Part shown: positions 8,498 to 19,388 of the stretch, piece by piece
Position numbering within the stretch: the stretch's first letter is position 1
How the letters are laid out: each line of letters starts with the position of its first letter
NCBI GenBank assembly: GCA_031552765.1
Contig: JAVBME010000005.1
Coordinates: 62,001-126,000 of the forward strand
Source: JAVBME01 sp031552765
GTDB lineage: Bacteria; Bacillota; Negativicutes; Acidaminococcales; JAISLQ01
Reading direction: 5' to 3'
Length of the DNA: 64,000 nt
Notes under the pieces: model-generated
Told to the model about the DNA's origin: nothing
Database searches by the model: none
The model's input: only the letters and a program-made list of their open reading frames with translations
Made by a program: the position numbers and the translations under genes

Positions 8498-9841
8498 TTG
8501 TTGATACATAAATTCACCCTGGGCGAGACCAGGATAGTGCTTGATATAAATAGCGGGGCGATACACTTGGTGGACGGGCTGCTATATGACCTGCTGGATG
8601 TTTTTGACGGCGCCAACAAAGATGATGTAAGACAATTTTTTGCCGGCAGGTATGCAGACGGTGAAATAGAAGAGGGACTGAATGAACTGGCCGCGCTGGT
8701 CGAAGAAGGTTTGCTGTTCACGCCGCCGGCCCCGGCCGGGGAGTTTTTTTCCGAACAGCCGATAGTAAAATCCCTCTGCCTGCATATCGCGCATGACTGC
8801 AATCTGCGCTGCCGCTACTGTTTTGCCAGTACGGGCGGTTTTGGCGCCGCGCGTTCTTTGATGAGTAAAGAAACCGGCGAGGCGGCGGTGGAATTTGCCA
8901 TTGCCGGCAGCCAGGGTCGGACAAACCTCGACATAGATTTTTTCGGCGGTGAGCCGCTCTTGAACAAGGAAGTAGTGATACACCTGGTAAACTATGCCCG
9001 CCGCCGCGAACAAGAGGCCGGTAAGAACATCAAGCTGACGCTGACTACCAATGGCGTTTTGCTTGATGAGGAGATGACCGATTTTCTTTATGCCAATAGG
9101 GTGCTACTGGTGTTAAGCCTGGACGGGCGGCCCGGCGTGCATGACAATATGCGTCCTTTTGCCGGCGGCCGAGGCAGTTACCAGGCGGCGGCCGCCAATT
9201 TTAAAAAAGCGATAGATTTGCGCCAGGGGAAAGATTACTACCTGCGCGGTACCTATACCAGCGAAAACCTTGATTTTGCCGAGGATGTCCTGCACATGGC
9301 CAGTATCGGCAAAGAATTGTCCATGGAACCGGTGGTAGAAAAAGACGCGCCATACCGCATAAAAGAAGAAGACCTGCCGCACGTTTTTGCCGAGTACGAA
9401 AAACTGGCCCATATCTATATAGAAAAGCAAAAGAAAGGTGAAGGATTTAACTTCTTTCATTTCAATATAGCTCTCGACGGCGGCCCCTGCCTGCTCAAGC
9501 GCTTGGCCGGCTGCGGCGCCGGGCATGAATATTTTGCCATAACGCCGGAAGGCGACATATATCCTTGCCATCAATTTGTCGGGCGTGAGCAATATAAAAT
9601 GGGTAGCCTGGCCGAAGGCATCACCAGGCCGGATAAGACGCAGGAATTCCGTCGCGCCCATATACTTAATAAACCCGACTGCATGGCTTGCTGGGCGAAA
9701 TTTTATTGCAGCGGCGGCTGCCACGCCAATGCCGATTTAATGAACGGCGATATATTAAAACCATATGAATTAGGCTGTGAAATACAGAAAAAACGCCTGG
9801 AATGCGCAATAGCGGCACAGGCTATTCTGGCATCGGAATAA
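8498..9841 (+). CDS. scfB: SCIFF maturase, radical SAM/SPASM enzyme
   Basis: About 447 aa using TTG at 8498, which has AGGAG 7 bases upstream; TTG 8501 is nearly as good, and a longer frame from 8429 would run through the terminator hairpin. Residues 1-90 are a RiPP-recognition-like N-terminus (LGETRIVLDINSGAIHLVDG). The radical SAM motif CNLRCRYC puts the cluster ligands at C101, C105 and C108. FFGGEP is the SAM-binding GGE region. The C-terminal SPASM region supplies further cysteines (CGAGHEY...YPCHQF...CMACWAKFYCSGGC) for auxiliary [4Fe-4S] clusters. It forms thioether crosslinks in the ScfA peptide encoded just upstream. Confidence 0.92.
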   Translation: MLIHKFTLGETRIVLDINSGAIHLVDGLLYDLLDVFDGANKDDVRQFFAGRYADGEIEEGLNELAALVEEGLLFTPPAPAGEFFSEQPIVKSLCLHIAHDCNLRCRYCFASTGGFGAARSLMSKETGEAAVEFAIAGSQGRTNLDIDFFGGEPLLNKEVVIHLVNYARRREQEAGKNIKLTLTTNGVLLDEEMTDFLYANRVLLVLSLDGRPGVHDNMRPFAGGRGSYQAAAANFKKAIDLRQGKDYYLRGTYTSENLDFAEDVLHMASIGKELSMEPVVEKDAPYRIKEEDLPHVFAEYEKLAHIYIEKQKKGEGFNFFHFNIALDGGPCLLKRLAGCGAGHEYFAITPEGDIYPCHQFVGREQYKMGSLAEGITRPDKTQEFRRAHILNKPDCMACWAKFYCSGGCHANADLMNGDILKPYELGCEIQKKRLECAIAAQAILASE

Positions 9842-9853
9842 TATAATCAAACA

Positions 9854-9892
9854 ACCTGAAAACCGCAACGGCCTTTGCGCTGGTTTTCAGGT
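9854..9892 (+). terminator. Stem-loop after scfB (weak terminator candidate)
   Basis: An 11-bp inverted repeat (ACCTGAAAACC / GGTTTTCAGGT) with a 17-base loop follows the maturase stop by 12 bases. There is no T-run on the + strand, so termination is uncertain; transcript-end protection is equally possible. Confidence 0.4.
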
Positions 9893-9965
9893 CGCCCGAT
9901 TATAAGCAGGAAAATGGAAAAAGTTGGCGAATAAATAATTATATTAAGCGTGTAAAGAGTAAAGC

Positions 9966-9994
9966 TTTACTAAAATGAAGCGGGAGTATATAAT
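9966..9994 (+). promoter_or_regulatory. Sigma-A promoter of the cggR-gap glycolytic operon
   Basis: -35 TTTACT (9966-9971) and a perfect -10 TATAAT (9989-9994) are separated by 17 bases. Transcription would start about base 10001, immediately at the CggR-like operator and 47 bases before cggR. Confidence 0.75.
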
Positions 9995-10000
9995 AATTGT

Positions 10001-10017
10001 GGGACAAAAAATGTTCC
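10001..10017 (+). promoter_or_regulatory. CggR-like operator half-site
   Basis: The sequence GGGAC, six A, then TGTTCC matches the Bacillus subtilis CggR operator element CGGGAC-N6-TGTC closely. It sits at the predicted transcription start, where a bound repressor would block initiation. Only one clear element is visible; the Bacillus operator has two in tandem. Confidence 0.55.
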
Positions 10018-10047
10018 GCAGTTCGCCTGAGCGACCCGGAGGAAGAA

Positions 10048-11094
10048 ATGGACGCTTTTTTGAATGTGCAAAAAAAGCTGGCGCCTGAGCTGGCCGGCCT
10101 TTTGCAACTGCGCTACAATATTTTGCGCCAAATCATGCTCAACCAGCCGGTAGGGCGCCGAGCACTGGCGCAGCAAACTGCAAAAAGCGAACGAGTATTG
10201 CGTTCACATGTAGATTTTTTAAAGAGCGAAGAGTTGATAAACTTTTCGCATTTTGGCATGTCTATCACGCCCGCGGGACGGGAGGTTCTTGAAGTCATGT
10301 CTGGCTATATGGCACAGGCGCAGGGGATAAGCAGGCTGGAAGAACTTTTGCCCGGCTACCTGCCGGTAAAGAAGGTAGTTATCGCGGCTGGCGACAGCGA
10401 CAGAGAAGGCCTGGCGGAACTGGGAGACATAGCGGCGGCCCAGCTTTGCCGCTTGCTGGCGGCAGGCGAAAAAACGGTGGCGGTCAGCGGCGGCTCGACC
10501 ATGCTGGCGCTGGCGGAGGCCGTGAAAGATAAATACCCCGCCGTACTGGTCGCGCCGGCGCGGGGCGGCCTGGGCGGCAACGCCAGGCAGCAGGCCAATA
10601 GTATTGCGGCATTGCTGGCTGGCCGGCTGGACGCCAAATATTGCCAGCTGTATATTCCGGATGCGGTCAGCCCGGACACGCTGGCGGTCATCCTCTCGGA
10701 AGACCGGGCTTTGCGGGAGGCGGTAGAAACCATGAAGAATGCTGACGTGATGGTACACGGCATAGGCAGCGCCGTGCAGATGGCGCAAAGAAGGGAGCTA
10801 GGACCTGCGGTTCTGGCCGAACTTAAGGCGGCCGGGGCGATAGGCGAGGCGCTAGGAAAATATTTTACCATTGACGGTAAGGAAGTACAGCTGAAAAAGA
10901 AAGCCGCGACGCTGCTGGATAACTTTTCCGGCATAGGGGCGGTTATGGCGGTAGCGGGCGGTAAAGACAAAGCGGAAGCGGTCATAGCGGTCTGCCGTGC
11001 CGGCCATGTGGATATACTTGTTACAGATTGGGCCGCAGCCGCGGAAATGTCTGAAATCTTGCAAGAGCGCAAGAAGCTGGCTAATGAAAGGTAG
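10048..11094 (+). CDS. cggR: CggR, central glycolytic genes repressor
   Basis: 348 aa from the ATG at 10048, preceded by GGAGG at 10038; an in-frame GTG at 9997 would begin upstream of the inferred transcription start and is rejected. The N-terminus (about 1-90) is a helix-turn-helix with GRRALAQQTAKSERVLRSHVDFL. Residues 95-345 form the SorC-family sugar-binding domain (VAVSGGSTMLALAEAV, VHGIGSAVQMAQRR). In Bacillus, fructose-1,6-bisphosphate releases CggR from DNA. Here it heads cggR-gap-pgk/tpi-gpmI-eno, so it very likely represses its own operon. Confidence 0.92.
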   Translation: MDAFLNVQKKLAPELAGLLQLRYNILRQIMLNQPVGRRALAQQTAKSERVLRSHVDFLKSEELINFSHFGMSITPAGREVLEVMSGYMAQAQGISRLEELLPGYLPVKKVVIAAGDSDREGLAELGDIAAAQLCRLLAAGEKTVAVSGGSTMLALAEAVKDKYPAVLVAPARGGLGGNARQQANSIAALLAGRLDAKYCQLYIPDAVSPDTLAVILSEDRALREAVETMKNADVMVHGIGSAVQMAQRRELGPAVLAELKAAGAIGEALGKYFTIDGKEVQLKKKAATLLDNFSGIGAVMAVAGGKDKAEAVIAVCRAGHVDILVTDWAAAAEMSEILQERKKLANER

Positions 11095-12153
<1,059 letters not shown>

Positions 12154-12165
12154 GAAGGATACGAT

Positions 12166-14085
12166 ATGGAAAAAAAGACGATTAGGGATATTGCCCTTGA
12201 AGGCAAAAAAGTATTGGTGCGGGTGGATTATAATGTTCCCATGGAAGACGGCGTTATAACGGACGATACCAGGATCACGGCGTCTTTGCCTACTATCAGG
12301 TATCTTCTCTCCGCCGGTGCCGCTGTGATATTGATGGCGCACTTCGGGCGCCCCAAGGGCAAACCAGACCAAGCCTATACATTAAAGCCGGTGGCTGCGC
12401 ATCTGGAAAAATTGCTCGACCGGAAAATAGGCTTTGTGGCCGACTGTATCGGCGATGCTGCGGAAAAAGCCGCGGACGAGCTGAAGAACGGCGAAATACT
12501 CATGCTGGAAAACCTGCGTTTTCACAGGGAGGAAGAAGGCAACGACAGTGTTTTTGCTTCAAAGTTGGCGGGATTGGCCGAAATATATGTCAACGACGGT
12601 TTTGGCGTCTCGCACCGGGCGCACGCTTCGGTGGAGGGCGTTACCCATTACCTGCCAAGCGTGGCCGGTTTTCTCATGGAAAAAGAGATACGCTTTGTCG
12701 GCCAGGCCGTGCAGCAGCCGGAACGTCCTTTCGTCGCCATTATCGGCGGCGCCAAAGTATCCGACAAGATAGGCGTCATAGAAAACCTGCTGGGAAAAGT
12801 GGACGCGCTGCTTATCGGCGGCGGCATGGCCAATACTTTTCTGGCCGCCCAGGGATGTGATATGGGCAAATCACTGGTGGAAGAGGACAAGCTTTCACTG
12901 GCGAAAAAACTTGTAGAAAAAGCAAAACAGCAGGGAGTCAATCTCTTGCTGCCGGTGGACGTTGTGGCGGCGGAGAAATTTGCCGCCGACGCCAGGCATG
13001 AAACCTGTGCGGTAGACAAAATAAATACGGAATGGATGGCGCTCGACATCGGCGAAAAGACCAGGGAACTGTATGCGGCGGCTTTAAAAGACGCTAAAAT
13101 GGTAGTCTGGAACGGGCCGATGGGCGTCTTTGAAATGGACGCTTTTTGCGGCGGCACTGAGGCGGTGGCCAAGGCGGTCGCCTCTTGCGGCGCTACCAGC
13201 ATAGTCGGCGGCGGCGATTCCGTCGCGGCCATTGAGAAACTTGGCCTGGCCGATAAAATAACCCATATCTCTACCGGCGGCGGCGCATCGCTCGAATACC
13301 TCGAGGGCAAAACTCTGCCCGGTATTGCCGCGCTGGATGATTTGCGTACGGCTATGATCGCCGGCAACTGGAAGATGCACAAAACTATCGACCAGGCGCT
13401 TTCTTTAGCTACGGACATAGTGGATATGACCTCCGGCGCGCGTCCGGAAGTTGTGATATTCCCGCCGTTTACTGCTTTAGAGAGTGTGGCGGCGGCTATA
13501 GACGGCAAACATGTCGGCTATGGCGGGCAGGATCTGCACTGGGAAGACCAGGGGGCCTATACCGGTGAGATATCAGGGCCCATGCTGGCTGATATCGGCT
13601 GCCAGTATGTGCTGGTAGGGCATTCCGAACGCCGGCATATATTCGGCGAGACGGACGAGATCGTGTCCAAGAAAGTAAAAGCCGCCTTAAGGAACGGCCT
13701 GGTGCCTGTCTTGTGTGTGGGCGAGACGGATGAGCAACGCCAGGACGGAAAAACGGCCGAAGTTGTAACCCGCCAGGTGCATACCGCTTTAGACGGTATG
13801 CAAGACTGCGATTTTTTGACTTTTGTCATAGCATATGAACCAGTTTGGGCTATAGGGACCGGGAAAACAGCCAGCCCTGCCGACGCCGGCGAAGTTTGCA
13901 GCCATATCCGCAAACTGCTGGCAGATATATCGGACAACTGCGGCCGTTTTGTCAGGATACTTTATGGCGGCAGTGTTAATAAGGGCAACATCAAGGCCAT
14001 TATGGCCGCGGACAATGTGGACGGGGTCCTGGTCGGCGGCGCTAGCCTCGACGCTGAAGGCTTTTCAGCGATAGTGCGCTATTGA
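12166..14085 (+). CDS. pgk-tpiA: Bifunctional phosphoglycerate kinase / triosephosphate isomerase fusion
   Basis: 639 aa in a single unbroken frame. Residues 1-392 are a full phosphoglycerate kinase ([43 protein letters not shown], ending LPGIAALDD, where free Pgk proteins stop). Residues 393-639 are a full triosephosphate isomerase ([20 protein letters not shown] with the catalytic His, [11 protein letters not shown] with the catalytic Glu, GGSVNKGN). The joint is L393 (TTG, 13342), exactly where a free TpiA would have its initiator Met. The fusion catalyses two non-consecutive glycolytic steps around Gap. A comparable PGK-TIM fusion is known from Thermotoga. It keeps the usual gap-pgk-tpi-gpm-eno order. 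Confidence 0.95.
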   Translation: MEKKTIRDIALEGKKVLVRVDYNVPMEDGVITDDTRITASLPTIRYLLSAGAAVILMAHFGRPKGKPDQAYTLKPVAAHLEKLLDRKIGFVADCIGDAAEKAADELKNGEILMLENLRFHREEEGNDSVFASKLAGLAEIYVNDGFGVSHRAHASVEGVTHYLPSVAGFLMEKEIRFVGQAVQQPERPFVAIIGGAKVSDKIGVIENLLGKVDALLIGGGMANTFLAAQGCDMGKSLVEEDKLSLAKKLVEKAKQQGVNLLLPVDVVAAEKFAADARHETCAVDKINTEWMALDIGEKTRELYAAALKDAKMVVWNGPMGVFEMDAFCGGTEAVAKAVASCGATSIVGGGDSVAAIEKLGLADKITHISTGGGASLEYLEGKTLPGIAALDDLRTAMIAGNWKMHKTIDQALSLATDIVDMTSGARPEVVIFPPFTALESVAAAIDGKHVGYGGQDLHWEDQGAYTGEISGPMLADIGCQYVLVGHSERRHIFGETDEIVSKKVKAALRNGLVPVLCVGETDEQRQDGKTAEVVTRQVHTALDGMQDCDFLTFVIAYEPVWAIGTGKTASPADAGEVCSHIRKLLADISDNCGRFVRILYGGSVNKGNIKAIMAADNVDGVLVGGASLDAEGFSAIVRY

Positions 14086-14095
14086 GGAGGATTTT

Positions 14096-15631
14096 ATGCA
14101 AAGTAAAAAACCTCTGCTTCTCATGATCTTGGACGGCTGGGGCTTGCGTGAGGAAAAAAGCTGCAACGCCGTCAAAGAGGGCAATACTCCTAATATGGAC
14201 AGGCTGTCTGCCGCCTATCCGTTTACCAGGCTGTCCGCTTCCGGGGAAGATGTAGGCTTGCCGGACGGACAGATGGGCAATTCAGAAGTGGGCCATCTGA
14301 ATATCGGTTCAGGACGGATAGTTTATCAGGATTTGACGCGTATCTCCAAGGCGATAAAAGATAAAAGCTTTTTTGCCAATCCGGTATTGCTCAACTGTAT
14401 GCAAAAAGTACGCGAACGCGGCGCATCGCTTCATCTGATGGGGCTGTTCTCCGACGGCGGCGTGCACAGCCATCTTGAGCATATGTTTTCTCTGGTGGAA
14501 CTGGCGAAGCAGCAGGGAGTGGACAGGGTATACATACACGCTTTTTTGGATGGGCGGGACGTGCCGCCGCAAAGCGCGCTGGGTTTTGTGGAGCAAGCTG
14601 AGGCCCAATTGAAAAAGATCGGTTTAGGAGAAATATCTACCGTTAGCGGCCGCTATTACGCCATGGACAGGGATAACCGCTGGGAGCGCGTGGAGAAAGC
14701 CTACCACAATATCGTATACCGCGACCAGTCTGTTGCTCCGGGCGCCGCTCCCGGTATAGCCGCTTCTTACGCTGCCGGGGTGAATGATGAATTTGTCGCG
14801 CCGTTTTGCGTTTCTGCCAGTACGGACAAGGGCTTGACACAAGAAGACGGTGTGATATTTTTCAACTTCCGCCCCGACCGGGCAAGGGAGTTGACGCGCG
14901 CCTTGGCCGTGGGGGATTTTCATGGTTTTGCGCGGGTCGGTGACAAGGTCATCGACAATTATGTCTGCATGACCGAATATGATGAAACATTCAATCTGCC
15001 GATGGCTTTTTCTCCCGAACGGTTGGACGACACTTTGGGAAAGGTATTGGCCGCGCATGGCCTGAAACAGCTGCGTATCGCCGAAACGGAAAAATACGCC
15101 CACGTCACCTTCTTTTTCAACGGCGGCGAAGAAGTGTCAAATGAAAACGAAGACCGGGTTCTCATTCCTTCGCCTAAAGTGGCTACTTACGACTTGAAGC
15201 CGGAGATGAGCGCTTTTGAAGTCACCGACACGCTGCTAGAACTGCTGGACAAAGACATATACGATGTAGTGATAATGAATTACGCCAACGCCGATATGGT
15301 GGGGCATTCCGGGATAATGGCGGCGGCGGTTGGCGCGGTGGAAGCGGTGGACAAATGCGTAGGCCGCGTGGCGGAAACCGTGCTGAAAAAAGGCGGCAGC
15401 CTTATCATAACCGCCGACCACGGCAACGCAGAGCAGATGTGGGATAAAGAAGCAAATGTTCCTTACACCGCGCATACCTGCAACAAAGTGCCCTGCATAC
15501 TGGTGGACGATGTCCGCAAGGACCGCCGCCTGCGGGAAGGCGGCCGGTTGGCCGATCTTGCGCCTACCATGCTGGCCCTGCTAAAAATAGAAAAACCTGC
15601 CGCCATGACTGGCAGCAGCTTACTAGAGTAA
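14096..15631 (+). CDS. gpmI: 2,3-bisphosphoglycerate-independent phosphoglycerate mutase
   Basis: 511 aa, typical for the Mn-dependent, alkaline-phosphatase-superfamily enzyme. The start [12 protein letters not shown] supplies the first metal Asp. The phosphorylated serine is S63 in [14 protein letters not shown]. Further metal/substrate motifs are [32 protein letters not shown] and [11 protein letters not shown]. It converts 3-phosphoglycerate to 2-phosphoglycerate. It follows the pgk/tpi gene by 10 bases with GAGGAG upstream, inside the glycolytic operon. Confidence 0.96.
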   Translation: MQSKKPLLLMILDGWGLREEKSCNAVKEGNTPNMDRLSAAYPFTRLSASGEDVGLPDGQMGNSEVGHLNIGSGRIVYQDLTRISKAIKDKSFFANPVLLNCMQKVRERGASLHLMGLFSDGGVHSHLEHMFSLVELAKQQGVDRVYIHAFLDGRDVPPQSALGFVEQAEAQLKKIGLGEISTVSGRYYAMDRDNRWERVEKAYHNIVYRDQSVAPGAAPGIAASYAAGVNDEFVAPFCVSASTDKGLTQEDGVIFFNFRPDRARELTRALAVGDFHGFARVGDKVIDNYVCMTEYDETFNLPMAFSPERLDDTLGKVLAAHGLKQLRIAETEKYAHVTFFFNGGEEVSNENEDRVLIPSPKVATYDLKPEMSAFEVTDTLLELLDKDIYDVVIMNYANADMVGHSGIMAAAVGAVEAVDKCVGRVAETVLKKGGSLIITADHGNAEQMWDKEANVPYTAHTCNKVPCILVDDVRKDRRLREGGRLADLAPTMLALLKIEKPAAMTGSSLLE

Positions 15632-15646
15632 AATTGGTAAAAATAA

Positions 15647-16951
<1,305 letters not shown>

Positions 16952-16958
16952 TTGCTGA

Positions 16959-16995
16959 ACCCCGCTTTGGCTTTATGAGCTGAAGCGGGGTTTTA
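16959..16995 (+). terminator. Intrinsic terminator of the glycolytic operon
   Basis: Inverted repeat ACCCCGCTT (16959-16967) with AAGCGGGGT (16983-16991), 15-base loop, then a T-rich tail. It lies 8 bases after eno. The 140 bases from here to the aro promoter hold no recognisable gene. Confidence 0.85.
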
Positions 16996-17132
16996 TATAC
17001 GGACAAAATCCTCTTTGTGTCATATCCAGCATTTGTGTATACCCGGAGGGTGACTCTGGCGATAGGTAACAGATGAGCCCCAAAAGCTTTAGCAGGTTTT
17101 GTAATGTTTGGCAAAATATATTTGAAATGCAT

Positions 17133-17161
17133 TTGACATTTGTAAACATATCTGCTAAGAT
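17133..17161 (+). promoter_or_regulatory. Promoter of the aromatic amino acid operon
   Basis: Perfect -35 TTGACA (17133-17138), 17-base spacer and -10 TAAGAT (17156-17161) with an upstream TG making an extended -10. Transcription would start about 17168 and enter the T-box leader. Confidence 0.8.
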
Positions 17162-17167
17162 AAATAC

Positions 17168-17438
17168 AATTTAAACAGCAAATGCTATGACAAAAGACAA
17201 GTAAGGCGGTACTGGCCTAAAGAGAGCCGTTGGCTGGTGGGAAACGGCGCGAGGTACTTTCCTGAATACACTTTTCGAGCAGCCTGCTCAAACTCTTTTA
17301 AAGAGCGAGGCCAGGCCGGTCGCCTACGTTAACAGGCTGGGATATCGCGTCAAGCCGTATCCGAGAAGAGTGGCTGCTGCAAAAAGGGTGGTACCGCGGG
17401 AAAATCCCGTCCCTTTGGACAGGGCTTTTTTTATTTGC
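17168..17438 (+). promoter_or_regulatory. T-box riboswitch, tyrosine specifier, upstream of aroF
   Basis: Typical T-box order is visible: AGTA of the specifier-loop 5' side (about 17200), AGAGAG and the apical GGCTGGTG in stem I (17221-17240), the specifier loop GAATACAC with codon TAC (Tyr) at 17267-17269, the T-box GGGTGGTACCGCGG at 17386-17399, and a terminator stem (CCCGTCC...GGACAGGG) with seven T ending about 17438. The TGGT bulge fits a tRNA ending ACCA. Uncharged tRNA-Tyr should favour antitermination and turn on the aro genes. Confidence 0.92.
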
Positions 17439-17478
17439 TGGAAAAATAAATAAACGTCAAAGAAAGTAGGATGGTAGA

Positions 17479-18501
17479 ATGGTAGTAGTAATGCAAACGG
17501 GCGCGGATAAGGCGTTCATTGAAAAAGTGATCAATACGATACGCGAGGCCGGCCTCGATACGCATGTATCGAGCGGCGAGGCCAAAACGATCATCGGCAT
17601 CGTCGGCGACAAGACAAAACTGGCCGGTATTGAGTTTGCAGCATTTGCCGGCGTGGAAAAAGTACTGGCGGTCACGGCCAGCTACAAGCGGGTCAACCGC
17701 GAGTTTACCGGCGGCGCCCGGGTAGTGGATGTCGGCGGCGTTCCTATCGGCGACGGTTCTGTAGTAGTGATGGCGGGTCCCTGTGCGGTAGAAAGCATGC
17801 AGCAGCTCATGGAGTCTGCGTGGGCGGTAAAAGAAAACGGCGCGCAGTTTTTGCGCGGCGGCGCTTTTAAACCGCGCACCTCCCCCTACTCTTTTCAGGG
17901 TCTGGAGGAAGAAGGGCTGAAAATGCTGTCGGCGGCAGCCAAAGAAACCGGTCTGAAAATAGTGACCGAAGTGATGGACGTGCAAAATGTAGACCTTATA
18001 GCAAAGCACGCCGATATGCTGCAAATAGGCGCGCGCAATATGCAAAACTTTCACCTCCTGCGCGCGGTAGGGCGCTGCGGCAAGCCGGTGCTGTTAAAGC
18101 GCGGCCTGGCGGCTACGATAGATGAATGGCTCAACGCCGCGGAATATATAGCGGCGGAAGGCAACACCGGCATAGTGCTGTGCGAGCGCGGTATCAGGAC
18201 TTTTGAGACCTATACCAGAAATACGCTCGACCTCTCGGCGATAGTGGCGGTAAAGACTTTGAGCAATCTGCCCATCATAGTAGACCCCAGCCACGGCACC
18301 GGCCTGAGGAACATGGTAAAACCAATGTCGGTGGCAGCAGTAGCGGCCGGCGCGGACGGCTTGATGGTAGAGGTGCACCCTGACCCGGCGCGGGCGCTGT
18401 CCGACGGGCCGCAGTCTCTGAACCCGCCGGATTTTGGCAGGCTGATGAAAGAAGTAGAGAAAATAGCCGCTTTTCGAAGGGAGTTTGATTTGGCGCAATG
18501 A
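17479..18501 (+). CDS. aroF: 3-deoxy-7-phosphoheptulonate (DAHP) synthase, AroF type I-beta
   Basis: 340 aa. Residues 1-70 are the ferredoxin-like regulatory domain found in the Thermotoga-type enzyme. The barrel follows with MAGPCAVES, FLRGGAFKPRTSPYSFQG, EVMDVQNV, QIGARNMQNF, KPVLLKRG, CERGIRTFE, VDPSHGTG and EVHPDPARALSDGPQSL. It condenses phosphoenolpyruvate with erythrose-4-phosphate, the committed step to chorismate. It is first gene after the Tyr T-box. Its stop overlaps the tyrA start by four bases (ATGA). Confidence 0.96.
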   Translation: MVVVMQTGADKAFIEKVINTIREAGLDTHVSSGEAKTIIGIVGDKTKLAGIEFAAFAGVEKVLAVTASYKRVNREFTGGARVVDVGGVPIGDGSVVVMAGPCAVESMQQLMESAWAVKENGAQFLRGGAFKPRTSPYSFQGLEEEGLKMLSAAAKETGLKIVTEVMDVQNVDLIAKHADMLQIGARNMQNFHLLRAVGRCGKPVLLKRGLAATIDEWLNAAEYIAAEGNTGIVLCERGIRTFETYTRNTLDLSAIVAVKTLSNLPIIVDPSHGTGLRNMVKPMSVAAVAAGADGLMVEVHPDPARALSDGPQSLNPPDFGRLMKEVEKIAAFRREFDLAQ

Positions 18502-19385
18502 CAAAAACAAACATTTTGATCATTGGCTTAGGGCTTATCGGCGGTTCTATCGCTAAAACGCTCGCTGCCCGCGGTAGCGGCGACTACCGCATATTGGCCG
18601 CCGCCCGCAACCAGCAAGTACTGGATAAAGCGCAGGCCGCCGGCTGGATAGAAAAAGGCTGGCTGGATATGAAACAGGCGGCAAAATATGCCGATATAGC
18701 GATATTGTGCGTGCCGGTATGCAGTATGGCCAGCGTGGTGAAAAATATAGCGCCAGTCATGCCGCAAGGCAGCGTCATAACAGATGTGGGCAGCGTCAAG
18801 GGCTTTTTGCTCGACAAGCTGACCGGGCTTTTGCCGCCGGGCGTCAGTTATGTGGCCGCCCATCCTATGGCCGGCTCGGAAAAAAGCGGCCTTGATGCGG
18901 CGGAAGCTGGACTTTTTAACGGGCGTCCTTTTGTTGTCATACCGGCTCCCGGCGCGCCGCAGGAGGCGGTGGGCAAGGTGCTGGGACTGGCTGCCGCGCT
19001 GGAAGCGAAAGTCATCAAGATGCCTGGCGACAGGCACGATATGGCTGTCGGCATGATAAGCCACATGCCGCACGTGGTGGCAGCCGGCCTGATGCTGGCC
19101 GCCGCCGGGGACAAGGCGGCCGTGGAGGCCAAAGAGCTGGCGGCGGGGTGTTTTCGCGATATGACCCGGGTGGCCAGCGCGGATGTGAGGATGTGGACTG
19201 ATATCTGCCTGACCAATAAAAACGCCATAGCCAGCCAATACGAAAAATTGAGGATAATACTGGACGAAGCTATAGAACGCATCAAGGCGGGCGATGAACC
19301 ATGGATAGAAGGATTTTTTACCAAAGCGCGGGATAAACGCGCAGATTTTGGTTTATCTTCGTCGGCAAAGGGAGAGGCTGAATAG
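18498..19385 (+). CDS. tyrA: Prephenate dehydrogenase
   Basis: 295 aa. The Rossmann motif GLGLIGGS at residues 10-17 binds the nicotinamide cofactor; HPMAGSEKSG and the helical C-terminal half (MISHMPHVVAAGL, GCFRDMTRVASAD, WTDICLTNKNAI) are the TyrA signature. It converts prephenate to 4-hydroxyphenylpyruvate, the tyrosine branch, which fits the tyrosine specifier of the leader. No ACT or chorismate mutase domain is attached. Start overlaps aroF; aroA begins 3 bases after the stop. Confidence 0.95.
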   Translation: MTKTNILIIGLGLIGGSIAKTLAARGSGDYRILAAARNQQVLDKAQAAGWIEKGWLDMKQAAKYADIAILCVPVCSMASVVKNIAPVMPQGSVITDVGSVKGFLLDKLTGLLPPGVSYVAAHPMAGSEKSGLDAAEAGLFNGRPFVVIPAPGAPQEAVGKVLGLAAALEAKVIKMPGDRHDMAVGMISHMPHVVAAGLMLAAAGDKAAVEAKELAAGCFRDMTRVASADVRMWTDICLTNKNAIASQYEKLRIILDEAIERIKAGDEPWIEGFFTKARDKRADFGLSSSAKGEAE

Positions 19386-19388
19386 GTT

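Noticed and set aside
9997..10047. GTG start for CggR at 9997
   Set aside because: It would begin at or before the inferred transcription start and overlap the operator; ATG 10048 has GGAGG upstream.
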